From IMG/VR virus record IMGVR_UViG_3300046660_000097, positions 1 to 39,980 of that record: 39,980 bases of DNA; one strand, given 5' to 3'. The stretch's first letter is position 1, and every line of letters starts with the position of its first letter. The notes under the pieces are model-generated. The model was given only the letters and a program-made list of their open reading frames with translations. It made no database searches and was not told the DNA's origin. This DNA comes from a virus. Position numbers and translations under genes: made by a program. Shown here piece by piece: positions 29,849-38,372 of the stretch.

Positions 29849-30178
29849 ATGGCAGTGTTTACATGGGTGCCAACCTATGACTCTACGAAAACGATCACCC
29901 CAAGGGTGAAGGTCATCAAGTTCAGTGATGGGTATGAGCAGCGGCAGGGAACAGGTATCAACCAAAAGCCGCGCACCTACACGCTGACCTTCAAGCGTGC
30001 GGCTTCAGAAATTGAAGCAATAGATTTATTCCTCTATACGCGAGGAGCGCTTGAGTCATTTGACTACACCCATCCAGGAAGGCCGATCGGGAAATTCGTG
30101 TGCAGGGAATGGGTCAGGACGAATGTTGCGCGCGGCGTCGACAGCCTAACTGCGACTTTTGAGGAGGTTTACGAATGA
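29849..30178 (+). CDS. Minor tail protein M
   Basis: ATG 29849 follows GGAGG. The 109-aa product has FTWVPTYDSTKTITPRVKVIKFSDGYEQR at its start, the classic lambda gpM pattern, then a ASEIEAIDLFLYTRGALESFDYTHP core and a strand-rich end (VRTNVARGVDSLTATFEEVYE). In lambda gpM joins the tip complex of L, K, I and J. Overlaps the next gene by four bases. Confidence 0.93.
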   Translation: MAVFTWVPTYDSTKTITPRVKVIKFSDGYEQRQGTGINQKPRTYTLTFKRAASEIEAIDLFLYTRGALESFDYTHPGRPIGKFVCREWVRTNVARGVDSLTATFEEVYE

Positions 30179-30867
30179 CTGCACTTCAAGGGCAACTGTC
30201 TCTTGCGTCAGGTCTTTCTATCTGGGAGGGGTTTGAGCTTGTTCTTCCTGATCAGACTATCCGATTTCATAATGGGACCAATGAAAGCCTCGGTGCAGTT
30301 GTCTGGAAGGGTGTTACGTACACTCCATGGCCGATTAATGCGACTGAGTTTGCAACTCCAAGCCAGGGGTCTCCGGCCCGCCCAAAACTCCAGGTTGGCA
30401 ACTTCGGCGGTACTATTTCCGCGCTGTGCCGGCAGTATGAGGATTTGCTTGGCGCCAAGCTCAAGCGCAGACGCACGCTAGTGAAGTACCTGGACGCGGC
30501 GAACTTTACTGCGGGCAATCCCACTGCAAACCCGTCAGAAGAGTACCCGGTCGAAACGTGGATCATAACCCGGAAGGCCAACGAAACTCCGGCGGCCATT
30601 GAGTTCGAGCTTGGATCGCCGCTGGATCTTCATGGCGTAAAGTTGCCGCGCCGTCAGGTCATTGCTGGCACCTGTCTTTGGGCCTACAGATCGGGCGAGT
30701 GCGGATATGCGGGAGGCCCGGTTGCAGATTATCTAAACCGACCAACCAGCGACCCAGCACAAGATCAATGCAGCCGCTCAGTCAAGGGCTGCAAATTGCG
30801 GTTTGGTGAGAATGGAGAACTACCGTTTGGTGGATTCCCAGGTATCGCCAGTGTCCCGAGGCTTTAA
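30175..30867 (+). CDS. Minor tail protein L
   Basis: The 230-aa protein begins MTALQGQLSLASGLSIWEGF and follows the lambda gpL pattern. The C-terminal domain has four conserved cysteines at 167, 176, 199 and 206 (GTCLWAYRSGECGY and QCSRSVKGC), the ligands of the iron-sulphur cluster reported for this family. The middle part (RPKLQVGNFGGTISAL, EYPVETWIITRKANETPAAIEFEL) forms the hub-type beta domain. It links the tail tube to the tip. Complete and apparently functional. Confidence 0.94.
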   Translation: MTALQGQLSLASGLSIWEGFELVLPDQTIRFHNGTNESLGAVVWKGVTYTPWPINATEFATPSQGSPARPKLQVGNFGGTISALCRQYEDLLGAKLKRRRTLVKYLDAANFTAGNPTANPSEEYPVETWIITRKANETPAAIEFELGSPLDLHGVKLPRRQVIAGTCLWAYRSGECGYAGGPVADYLNRPTSDPAQDQCSRSVKGCKLRFGENGELPFGGFPGIASVPRL

Positions 30868-30870
30868 GTT

Positions 30871-31584
30871 ATGAGCGAACTCTTGAATAAGTGTCGGGCT
30901 GACGCCGAGGCGCACGCTTTGGCTGAATATCCTCGGGAGTCCGTTGGGCTGGTGGTTAGCACAAAGGGGAAGCCCCGCTACATCGCATGCAGAAACCTCT
31001 CTGATGACCCTGACCGATTCATTCTCCACCCAGAGGATTATGCGGCCGCCGAGGACATCGGTGAGATCGCCGTGATCGTCCACTCTCATCCCGACGCAGG
31101 CCCTGAGCCAAGCAACCACGATTTAGCCAGTCATGCAACAAGTCGCACCGCATGGTGGATAGTCGGCATTCAGCAAGGTGTCGCAACGTGGCATGAAATG
31201 CCAGCTTCCGGCGAACTCCCGCTGGAGCGAAGGGTCTTTGTTCATGGGGTGATTGACTGCTACACGCTGGTGCGCGATTACTACCGAATGGAACTCGGTA
31301 TCACCTTGATGGACTTCCATCGTGATGACGAGTGGTGGCACAACGGGGGCAACCTGTATGTCGACAACTTCGAAAAAGCCGGATTCTTGCAAGTTGATTC
31401 GCCACAAGAAGGCGATTTGCTGGTAATGGCGATCGGAAGCCCAACGCCTTGTCACGGGGCCATATGGCTCCCTGGAGATGTCATTTTGCATCACTTCTAC
31501 GGCCGCATGAGCTGCAAAGAGGTGTACGGCAGAGCGTACCGAGAGTGCACAACTCATATCCTGCGGCATCGGGAGATGATGTAA
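30871..31584 (+). CDS. Tail tip protein K: JAMM peptidase plus NlpC/P60 domain
   Basis: This 237-aa protein has an N-terminal JAB1/MPN metal site (Glu23, His71, His73, Asp84, in HSHPDAGPEPSNHD) and a C-terminal NlpC/P60 cysteine peptidase (Cys130 in GVIDCYTLVRDYYR, His195 in PTPCHGAIWLPG). This two-domain form is the lambda gpK family. It probably processes tip proteins or cuts peptidoglycan cross-links during DNA entry. All main catalytic residues are present. The ribosome site upstream is weak, suggesting coupling to gene L. Confidence 0.93.
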   Translation: MSELLNKCRADAEAHALAEYPRESVGLVVSTKGKPRYIACRNLSDDPDRFILHPEDYAAAEDIGEIAVIVHSHPDAGPEPSNHDLASHATSRTAWWIVGIQQGVATWHEMPASGELPLERRVFVHGVIDCYTLVRDYYRMELGITLMDFHRDDEWWHNGGNLYVDNFEKAGFLQVDSPQEGDLLVMAIGSPTPCHGAIWLPGDVILHHFYGRMSCKEVYGRAYRECTTHILRHREMM

Positions 31585-31662
31585 TCCGACAAAGCGCAGG
31601 AATTGGTTCTGTAATGCGCAGCGGCTACCTGTTAGATTCGCCAAAACCCTTGGAGGATCTGT

Positions 31663-31998
31663 ATGCGTAACGCTCTTGTTGCATTGGCACTGGCTGCTTT
31701 GGTTGGCTGCACGACTACCGGTTTACAGGAGCGGGTGCCGGCTTACTCTGGATCCTCTCAAAAGACACCGCAAAACCTCGCACGCTGCCTAGCGCCAAAG
31801 TGGCAGGAGATAAACTCATCTACCAGTTCGGTTGAGACGCAATCTGGCTACAAGATCGCCGTATCGTCTCTGTTCGCCGGAACTATCGCTCTCGCTACCA
31901 TCGACGGCAGCGCATCAGGCTCAACCGTCAAAGTGTTTCTGCCCTCCGACTGGGCTGGTACGCAAGGATGGAAGGATGCCGCCAAAAACTGCACCTGA
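31663..31998 (+). CDS. Phage-encoded lipoprotein between K and I genes, 111 aa
   Basis: ATG 31663 follows GGAGG. The N-terminus is a lipoprotein signal (RNALVALALAALVGC) with lipobox LVGC and lipidated Cys16. The mature part is Ser/Thr-rich with strand patterns (YKIAVSSLFAGTIALATIDG, TVKVFLPSDWAG) and a second Cys pair. It is inserted between the K and I genes and ends at a terminator, so it is a moron-type gene. Lipoproteins at such sites in other phages block superinfection by hiding receptors or DNA entry channels; here that is a hypothesis. Confidence 0.82.
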   Translation: MRNALVALALAALVGCTTTGLQERVPAYSGSSQKTPQNLARCLAPKWQEINSSTSSVETQSGYKIAVSSLFAGTIALATIDGSASGSTVKVFLPSDWAGTQGWKDAAKNCT

Positions 31999-32015
31999 TT
32001 ACCTCGAATCTCGAA

Positions 32016-32037
32016 AGCCGCCTACGGGCGGTTTTTT
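32016..32037 (+). terminator. Rho-independent terminator after the lipoprotein gene
   Basis: The stem at 32016-32022 (AGCCGCC) pairs with 32027-32033 (GGCGGTT, with one G-U pair) around a 4-base loop and is followed by six T. It ends a lipoprotein transcript, while late transcription must read through into the gpI-like gene. Confidence 0.82.
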
Positions 32038-32054
32038 ATTGCCTGGAGAAAAGT

Positions 32055-32666
32055 ATGGCCGCTGCCATGACCACCATTTTGCTGTCCGGCAGCTTGGCGA
32101 AAAAGTTCGGCCGCGAACATTCCAGGATGCTTGAAAGCGGGTCCGTGCAAGAAGCATTCAGCGCGCTCAAACACACCCTTGAAGGCTTCGCTGATTTTGT
32201 AACCGATATGTCAAGGCGCGGCACTCAGTTTGCAATTTTCCGCAACCGAGAAAACGTCGGGGTTGATCGCTTCACGATGAGCGGAGCTTCTGAGATCCGA
32301 ATTGTCCCGGTGATCGCCGGAAGCAAAAGCGGTGGGTTATTGCAGACAGTGCTTGGCGCCGTACTGATTGTTGTTGGTGTTGTTGTGACCGGGATGAGCT
32401 TTGGTAGTGCTGCCCCGGTGGGTGCTGCGCTTATCGGTGTGGGTATTGGGATGGTTGCAGGAGGGATCCTGCAAATGCTGTCGCCAACGCCCAAGTCCCC
32501 ATCACAACAAGAACAGGCTGGAACTGAGAACAAGCCCAGCTACTTCTTCAACGGCGCCTTTAACTCAACGCAGCAAGGTGTCCCGGTCCCCCTGATTTAC
32601 GGACAGATGTTGACTGGATCGAGTGTCGTTTCCGTTGGAACCTGGTCAGAGGCGATTCCGGTATGA
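32055..32666 (+). CDS. Tail assembly protein I
   Basis: ATG 32055 follows GGAGAAAAG; an upstream in-frame extension from 31968 is rejected. The 203-aa product has TTILLSGSLAKKFGREHSRMLESGSVQEAFSALKHT and a Gly/Ala/Val-rich membrane-like segment (LLQTVLGAVLIVVGVVVTGM, GAALIGVGIGMVAGGILQML) as in lambda gpI. The C-terminus (VPVPLIYGQMLTGSSVVSVG) is the strongly conserved end of the family. It acts in tip assembly and overlaps gene J by four bases. Confidence 0.92.
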   Translation: MAAAMTTILLSGSLAKKFGREHSRMLESGSVQEAFSALKHTLEGFADFVTDMSRRGTQFAIFRNRENVGVDRFTMSGASEIRIVPVIAGSKSGGLLQTVLGAVLIVVGVVVTGMSFGSAAPVGAALIGVGIGMVAGGILQMLSPTPKSPSQQEQAGTENKPSYFFNGAFNSTQQGVPVPLIYGQMLTGSSVVSVGTWSEAIPV

Positions 32667-35600
32667 GTGAAGTAATCGTAGGGCGCAAAGGCGGCGGCGG
32701 GAAGGGCGGCGGCAGTAGCTCGGGCGGTACTGTTCGGGCGGCCATCGAGGCTCCCGACAGCATCAGGACGAGGCAGCACGTCCAGATTCTGCATGCCCTG
32801 TGTGAGGGTGAAATTGAGGGCATCCCTTACGGTGATATGGGCATCTTCTTTGATGACATACCACTGCAGAACCCAGACGGTACCTATAACTTTTCTGGCG
32901 TAAAGGTTGACTTTCGTTCCGGAACCCAATGGCAGCCTTATGTCCCGATTGCAGGGCTTGAGTCCGAGCAAACAGTCGGCGTAGAGATGAAATACTTGAT
33001 CGGCATTGAGCGGGCTATTACAGACCCCGAAGTCGATGCGGTCAGGATCACCGTAGGCATCCCTCAGCTTTCACAGCAGGACATGAAAACAGGCGATATG
33101 TTCGGCGCCCGAGTTGACTTTAGGGTCGAAGGAAAGATTGGCGCAGGCGCATGGAGCCTCCTGTGCTCTGATATTCCTATTGGCGGCAAAACCATGAGCC
33201 GCACGACGCTTTCCTACTTGATTCGCCTTCCCGTGTCCGGTGGCCTTCCGCGCTATGTTCGCCTGACTCGGCTAACTGCCGACGCGACCAGCGCATCCCT
33301 TCAGAACAAAACATTTTTCGATAGCTTGACGTGGATTTGGGACGAAAAGCTTCGCTATCCGAATACCGCCATGGTCGGCTTGTCCTTGGATGCTCAGCAG
33401 TTTTCTAGCATCCCCCGGATGTCGTTTATGGTCCAGGGGATCAAGGTACTGGTCCCGGTCAACTATGACCCGATCACCAGAAGCTACACCGGTTCTTGGG
33501 ATGGTACATTCAAGCGCGCATGGACCGACAACCCAGCATGGGTATGGTACGACGTACTCACTAACACCCGTTACGGGCTTGGCGGTCTGATTGATTCAGC
33601 GCTGATCGACAAATACACGCTTTATAGCATCGCACAATATTGCGATGTGCTTGTCCCAAACGGATATGGGGCTGGCGGATATGAGCCGAGATTCACTTGC
33701 AACATTGCGCTGACTACCCAGCAAGACGCATGGAAGCTGGTCAACGACATGGTTTCGATTTTTCGGGCCATCTGCTTCTGGGCTGGCGGCACACTGACTG
33801 CTGTGCAAGACGCGCCAAGGACTTCTAGCCGATACCCATTCAACAACTCGAACGTCATCGGTGGAGAATTCAGCTATCAGTCAGTCGCTTCAGATCAGCG
33901 CTTCAATGTTGCGGCCGTAACATGGAATGATCCATTTCAACAGTACAAGCAAGCAGTTGAGCTGGTCGAAAGACCTGAACTGATTGCCAAGTGGTCGAGA
34001 ATCCAGCAAACAGACGTAATGGCCGTAGGCTGCACGTCGCGCGGGCAGGCAAGACGCCTGGGGCGCTGGATTCTTTTTGCGGAAAGTGAGGCGGTGACGT
34101 TTGCAGTAGGTGCCGATGGGGCTATCCCACTTCCTGGCGATATCATCGACATCGCAGACGCAAATAGGGCCGGGGCCAGAAATGGCGGACGAATTCTTGC
34201 CGGCAGTACTACTACAACGTTGCTCCTTGACGCTCCTCTCGGAGTTGGCGGAGCTGGCACTGTAGGCGTAGTGCTGACAGATGGCAGCTATGTCACAAGA
34301 AGCGTCACAGCATCCACTGGTGCAACCTTCCTCACTGTTTCTCCCGCCCTTCCTTCGGCTCCAGCAGCAACGGCGCCTTGGGCGTTTTCCGCTCCGGCGC
34401 TAAATACCCAGATGTTCAGGGTCATAGGGATCACTGAAGGGGATGACGGCAGCTATGTAATAAGTGGCGCCGCATATGACCCTGACAAGTTCAATGAGGT
34501 GGACTATGGCATCCCGGATGTGGACCAGCCAACCAGTATCGTCAATCTTGGCGCACCAGCCGCGGTAGGTCAGCTAACATTCCTTGAGTCTCTGTACGAG
34601 ACTGGTGCGGGCTTGGCCGCTGCTCGTCTAACTGTAAGTTGGACGCAGTCAGCCCGCGCGATGCGATATCAGGTCGAAGCCAAGAAGCCTGGAGGTAACT
34701 GGGAGTATGTCGGGGAGTTTTCTACTCCAAGCATTGACTTTGACTCGGCTTCGGCAGGGCTTTGGTCTATTCGGGTAACTCCAAAGTCTGTTCTCGGGCT
34801 GTCAGGGCCTGCATCACTTCAGGAGTTCACTGCTCAGGCACTTCTGGCGCCTCCCGCAGCTCTATCCGGTCTGCGTCTTGATGTAGTCAATAGTGTTGCC
34901 ACTCTGTCGTGGGATCCAGCTCAGGAGCTTGACGTTAAGCTTGGTGGGTTTATCAGCGTGCGGCATTCTCGCGACTTGGGTGCCACATGGTCAGCTGCCC
35001 TGCCATTGTCAGATGTCGCAGGTCGATCTACATCCGCAGTTGTTGCGCTTCTTCCTGGCAAGTATCTGGCCCGAGCAGTCGATTCGTCGGGTGTTGGCGG
35101 GGCAGTCATGGAAGTCTGGTCTGACGCCCAAGTTCCTTTGCCTGCAAACGTGTTCGTCACACTCACGGAGTCGCCGACGTTTTTGGGCGCTGCAACCAAC
35201 TGCTACGCGGTAGATGGTGTTCTCAAGCTTGCTGGAGGTGGACTGTTCGACGACATTCCAGACGTCGATGCCATGTACGTGGATAACGACAAGTTTGGGG
35301 GATCACTGCCAACAATGTCGTATCGTTTTGCAGCACCTCTGGATCTTGGGTACGTCTACGACAACCGTCTGTCAGCGAATATTTCGGCGCTGATCTACAC
35401 CGACGGGACCTACATCGATGAAGTCGCTGATTTTGATGCGCTTATCAGTATCGACGGAGATCCGCCGAACGGTTCATCGCTCTCTCTATGGGTCAGGACT
35501 TCTGACGTCTCGCCGGCTGTTTGGTCTGACTGGAAGCCATTTGTTGTTGGCGATTACCGCGCTAGACAGTTCGACTTTGAGCTACGTGGGTCGGTCGCAA

Positions 35601-35887
35601 GCGTTAATGACTGGATCGAAATTTCCTACCTGCAAGTCATCGTTGATATGCCCGACCGTGTCGAGAGCGGTAACGATCTAGTTGTCCCCGCTGGCGGCTT
35701 AACCATCACATACAGCCCTCCGTTTAAGCAAAGCCCAGCAGTCAGCCTGACCGCGCAGGGGTTATCGCCTGGCGACTACCTAGACGTTACATCTAAAGGG
35801 ATTTCCGGCTTCACCGTGTTCATCCGCAACTCAAGCGGTGTTGCCCAGTCTGGCAGATCGATTGACTACATCACCAAGGGATACTAA
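32663..35887 (+). CDS. Tail tip attachment protein J (host specificity), 1074 aa
   Basis: This protein follows the lambda gpJ layout. The N-terminus has a Gly-rich stretch and the hub domain (HVQILHALCEGEIEGIPYGDMGIFF, SIPRMSFMVQGIKVLVP, WYDVLTNTRYGLGG). The phage-tail_3-like domain lies near residues 200-420. Two fibronectin-III-like modules occupy about 627-812. The C-terminal 80 residues carry a beta-rich terminal module (VPAGGLTITYSPPFKQSPAVSL). It forms the tail tip and probably chooses the receptor, helped by the downstream fibre proteins. Confidence 0.93.
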   Translation: MSEVIVGRKGGGGKGGGSSSGGTVRAAIEAPDSIRTRQHVQILHALCEGEIEGIPYGDMGIFFDDIPLQNPDGTYNFSGVKVDFRSGTQWQPYVPIAGLESEQTVGVEMKYLIGIERAITDPEVDAVRITVGIPQLSQQDMKTGDMFGARVDFRVEGKIGAGAWSLLCSDIPIGGKTMSRTTLSYLIRLPVSGGLPRYVRLTRLTADATSASLQNKTFFDSLTWIWDEKLRYPNTAMVGLSLDAQQFSSIPRMSFMVQGIKVLVPVNYDPITRSYTGSWDGTFKRAWTDNPAWVWYDVLTNTRYGLGGLIDSALIDKYTLYSIAQYCDVLVPNGYGAGGYEPRFTCNIALTTQQDAWKLVNDMVSIFRAICFWAGGTLTAVQDAPRTSSRYPFNNSNVIGGEFSYQSVASDQRFNVAAVTWNDPFQQYKQAVELVERPELIAKWSRIQQTDVMAVGCTSRGQARRLGRWILFAESEAVTFAVGADGAIPLPGDIIDIADANRAGARNGGRILAGSTTTTLLLDAPLGVGGAGTVGVVLTDGSYVTRSVTASTGATFLTVSPALPSAPAATAPWAFSAPALNTQMFRVIGITEGDDGSYVISGAAYDPDKFNEVDYGIPDVDQPTSIVNLGAPAAVGQLTFLESLYETGAGLAAARLTVSWTQSARAMRYQVEAKKPGGNWEYVGEFSTPSIDFDSASAGLWSIRVTPKSVLGLSGPASLQEFTAQALLAPPAALSGLRLDVVNSVATLSWDPAQELDVKLGGFISVRHSRDLGATWSAALPLSDVAGRSTSAVVALLPGKYLARAVDSSGVGGAVMEVWSDAQVPLPANVFVTLTESPTFLGAATNCYAVDGVLKLAGGGLFDDIPDVDAMYVDNDKFGGSLPTMSYRFAAPLDLGYVYDNRLSANISALIYTDGTYIDEVADFDALISIDGDPPNGSSLSLWVRTSDVSPAVWSDWKPFVVGDYRARQFDFELRGSVASVNDWIEISYLQVIVDMPDRVESGNDLVVPAGGLTITYSPPFKQSPAVSLTAQGLSPGDYLDVTSKGISGFTVFIRNSSGVAQSGRSIDYITKGY

Positions 35888-35889
35888 AT

Positions 35890-36756
35890 ATGTCGCAGCA
35901 TGACATGAACGTTGCAAACGGCGCAGGGGCCGCAGTTCGGGCTGACTTAAACAACGCGCTTGTAGCGCTTGCCACGCTAAGCAGCGGAGCAAGCGCTCCA
36001 AGTCCATCATTTCCTTCGCAAATTTGGGCTGACACTGGTACTGGTCGGCTTAAACGCAGGGATAGCTCAAACGCTTCTTGGATTGATATCGGCCCACTGA
36101 ACTCTGACAAGCCAGGCAGCTTAATTAACTGTCGTGTTTTCAGTACACCTGGTTCCGTTACTTACACGCCAACAACAGGAACTAGCTTCGTTGTCGTTGA
36201 ATGTCAAGGTGCTGGCGGGGCTGGCGGCGGATGTGTAGCGACTGGCGCTGGTAACGGATCAATAGGCTCTGGTGGCGGGGCTGGTGGCTATGCACAAGCA
36301 CTGTACACCTCTGGATTTTCTGGTGTAACTGTAACTGTAGGGGCTGGCGGAACACCCGTTACAGGTGGCGCTGGAGGTGTTGGTGGTACGTCTTCGTTTG
36401 GCGGATTGATCTCCTGTCCGGGCGGTAAAGGCGGCACTATTGCCGGCCCGTCATCTGGTGGGTTCTATGCCGCTGCGGGGAATAGCAATAGCCCATCAGG
36501 GACAACATTGATTTCCGTCTACACCGGGGAAGCATCTGATCTTGCTATTTGCCTCAGCTCAGGAAGCTCGTATGTAGGAAAGGCTGGCGCCTCCGTATTT
36601 GGCCCGGGCGCACCTCCAAATCCGGCTGATACATCAGCTACTGGTGGTTTTTCCTATGGATCTGGCGGTGGAGGTACAGCCAGAACGCCGAGCGGAGGAG
36701 CTATCACTGGTGGAGTTGGCGCGCCAGGCATCGTCCGCGTATGGGAGTACACTTAA
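35890..36756 (+). CDS. Glycine-rich tail fibre/tip protein, 288 aa
   Basis: The gene starts two bases after gene J. Residues 1-80 are an N-terminal domain with RADLNNALVALATLSSGASAPSPSFPSQIWADTGTGRLKRRDSSN, as found in phage tail proteins that bind the tail. Residues 105-285 are Gly-rich with many GAGG, GGGAGG and SGGG motifs, like the polyglycine-type adhesin domains of phage receptor-binding tips. The end IVRVWEYT is typical. It is a likely receptor-binding or adhesin subunit. Confidence 0.82.
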   Translation: MSQHDMNVANGAGAAVRADLNNALVALATLSSGASAPSPSFPSQIWADTGTGRLKRRDSSNASWIDIGPLNSDKPGSLINCRVFSTPGSVTYTPTTGTSFVVVECQGAGGAGGGCVATGAGNGSIGSGGGAGGYAQALYTSGFSGVTVTVGAGGTPVTGGAGGVGGTSSFGGLISCPGGKGGTIAGPSSGGFYAAAGNSNSPSGTTLISVYTGEASDLAICLSSGSSYVGKAGASVFGPGAPPNPADTSATGGFSYGSGGGGTARTPSGGAITGGVGAPGIVRVWEYT

Positions 36757-37373
36757 TGACCGCACTCCCTGTAACAGTGGATGTGGAGGGTGACTCCACT
36801 ACCCTTGGCGCTGAGTTGTTCCCCAATGGAACTTGGGGACAGTCTCTGTCGAATGTTCCAAAGGTACTTCAGAGCAAATATGCGGCAAACGTCAAAGTCA
36901 ATAACCATGGGGTTTCTGGCGTAACGATGCCGCAGACCCTGCAAGGGTTTTGGCCTGCCGTTAAGACCTGGGCGCAAAAGATGTCGGAGTCGCCTGCGCA
37001 CATTGTGACGATCAACCTCGGTATCAATGATTCGGCGCAGACATGGGAGACGGATGCGCTGGTGCGGTACTACCTGCAGCAGTTGATTTATGGCGCACAG
37101 CAACATGGGAAAACCGTGCTGCTCGAAACGCCGAACCCGATAACTACGTCTGGTTATCAGCGGGTTGCAGAAATAGCCCAGATAATTCGAACGGTCGGCA
37201 GCGAGATGCAACTACGCGTAGCTGATCACCACTCATGGATACAGAGCGGCCTGCCCAACTGGCAGTCGTATCTGCCTGATGGCATTCATCCAAACGCCGC
37301 GCTGTATGAGTACAAGGCCAATAACCTTTACATCATGATCGACCCGCTGATTCAGTGGTACCTGACCCATTAA
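36756..37373 (+). CDS. SGNH/GDSL-family hydrolase in the tail fibre locus, 205 aa
   Basis: The start overlaps the previous TAA by one base (TAATG). The block I motif is EGDSTT with Ser14. Gly52 lies in NNHGVSG (block II), Asn91 in NLGINDS (block III), and the Asp175-His178 pair in LPDGIHPN (block V). The spacing is right for a catalytic triad with oxyanion residues. Phage tail enzymes of this class remove acetyl groups from O-antigen or exopolysaccharide. Here it may act on the host capsule or LPS as part of the virion. No signal peptide. Not fused to a fibre. Confidence 0.87.
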   Translation: MTALPVTVDVEGDSTTLGAELFPNGTWGQSLSNVPKVLQSKYAANVKVNNHGVSGVTMPQTLQGFWPAVKTWAQKMSESPAHIVTINLGINDSAQTWETDALVRYYLQQLIYGAQQHGKTVLLETPNPITTSGYQRVAEIAQIIRTVGSEMQLRVADHHSWIQSGLPNWQSYLPDGIHPNAALYEYKANNLYIMIDPLIQWYLTH

Positions 37374-37385
37374 GCTGGAGCTGAA

Positions 37386-37811
37386 ATGAAAAAGTATGCA
37401 CGTATTTGCGATGGCGAGGTGCAGGAACTGTTCTCTACGGACGGTGACATTACGCAGATGTTCCACCCGGACATTATCTGGTCGGACATCACCGATCTTG
37501 AGCTAGAGCCTGTTGTAGGCTGGTCTGCGGTTAAATCCGGAGATGATTGGGTGCTGACCCCGCCGGTAGTGGTGCCGCCCACTGATGCAGAGATGAAGGC
37601 CTCAGCCATTCGACAGCGTGACGCCATGCTGTCGATCGCCAACGAAGCAACCGCCGGCATGGCAGACGCCTTTATTGCTGATCTGCTCGAAGCGGCGGAC
37701 GTTGCGAAATTCAAGGCTTTCGCGGCGTACAAGCTGGCCTTGAACAAGATCGACAAGCAGCCAGGGTATCCATCGGAAGTTATCTGGCCTGACTACCCAT
37801 CAAATCAGTGA
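37386..37811 (+). CDS. Tail fibre assembly protein-like, 141 aa
   Basis: ATG 37386 follows GGAG. The N-terminus MKKYARICDGEVQELFSTDGDITQMFHPDIIWSDI and the LEPVVGWSAVKSGDDWVLTPP middle fit the tail fibre assembly family. A helical C-terminus follows (EMKASAIRQRDAMLSIANEATAG, KFKAFAAYKLALNKID), ending in the usual GYPSEVIWPDYPSN. It probably acts as a chaperone or a small tail component for the fibre proteins just upstream. Confidence 0.85.
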   Translation: MKKYARICDGEVQELFSTDGDITQMFHPDIIWSDITDLELEPVVGWSAVKSGDDWVLTPPVVVPPTDAEMKASAIRQRDAMLSIANEATAGMADAFIADLLEAADVAKFKAFAAYKLALNKIDKQPGYPSEVIWPDYPSNQ

Positions 37812-37820
37812 GGCGCCGAC

Positions 37821-38372
37821 ATGGCAATCACCGCGCAGCAACTGCTGCAGATACTCCCGAACGCCGGCAAGCAAGCCGGCGTTTTTGCGTCTGCGCTGAA
37901 TTTGGCCATGGACCGGTATCAGATCAACACGCCGCTGCGGATGGCGGCATTCATTGCGCAGGTCGGGCATGAGTCCGGGCAGTTCCGATATGTCCGGGAG
38001 TTGGGCGGCGATCAGTACCTGAGTAAGTACGACACTGGGACGCTGGCCAAGCGGCTTGGAAACACGCCTGAGGCGGATGGCGATGGTCAACGATTTCGGG
38101 GGAGAGGTTTGATTCAAGTAACGGGCCGCGACAACTATTACGCCTGCAGCAAGGCGCTTTTCGGCGACGATCGTCTGCTGCGCACCCCGGAACTGCTCGA
38201 GCAGGCCGAATGGGCGTGCAAGTCGGCGGCGTGGTTCTGGAACTCGCGGAACCTCAATGCGCTGGCCGACGCCGGCGACATGAAAGGGATCACCCGGCGC
38301 ATCAACGGCGGCTTGAACGGGCTGGCCGAGCGCCTGGAGTTCTACGATCGTGCGCTGAAGGTGCTGGCATGA
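37821..38372 (+). CDS. GH19 endolysin (chitinase-like lysozyme)
   Basis: ATG 37821 follows GAGG. The 183-aa product has the glycoside hydrolase 19 fold: LNLAMDRYQINTPLRMAAFIAQVGHESGQFRYVRE, with Glu51 as the likely acid and Glu60 as the second acid, then RFRGRGLIQVTGRDNYY and a C-terminal helix RRINGGLNGLAERLEFYDRAL. No signal peptide is present, so it needs a holin. It cuts the peptidoglycan glycan at lysis. The next gene (Rz) overlaps its stop. Confidence 0.95.
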   Translation: MAITAQQLLQILPNAGKQAGVFASALNLAMDRYQINTPLRMAAFIAQVGHESGQFRYVRELGGDQYLSKYDTGTLAKRLGNTPEADGDGQRFRGRGLIQVTGRDNYYACSKALFGDDRLLRTPELLEQAEWACKSAAWFWNSRNLNALADAGDMKGITRRINGGLNGLAERLEFYDRALKVLA

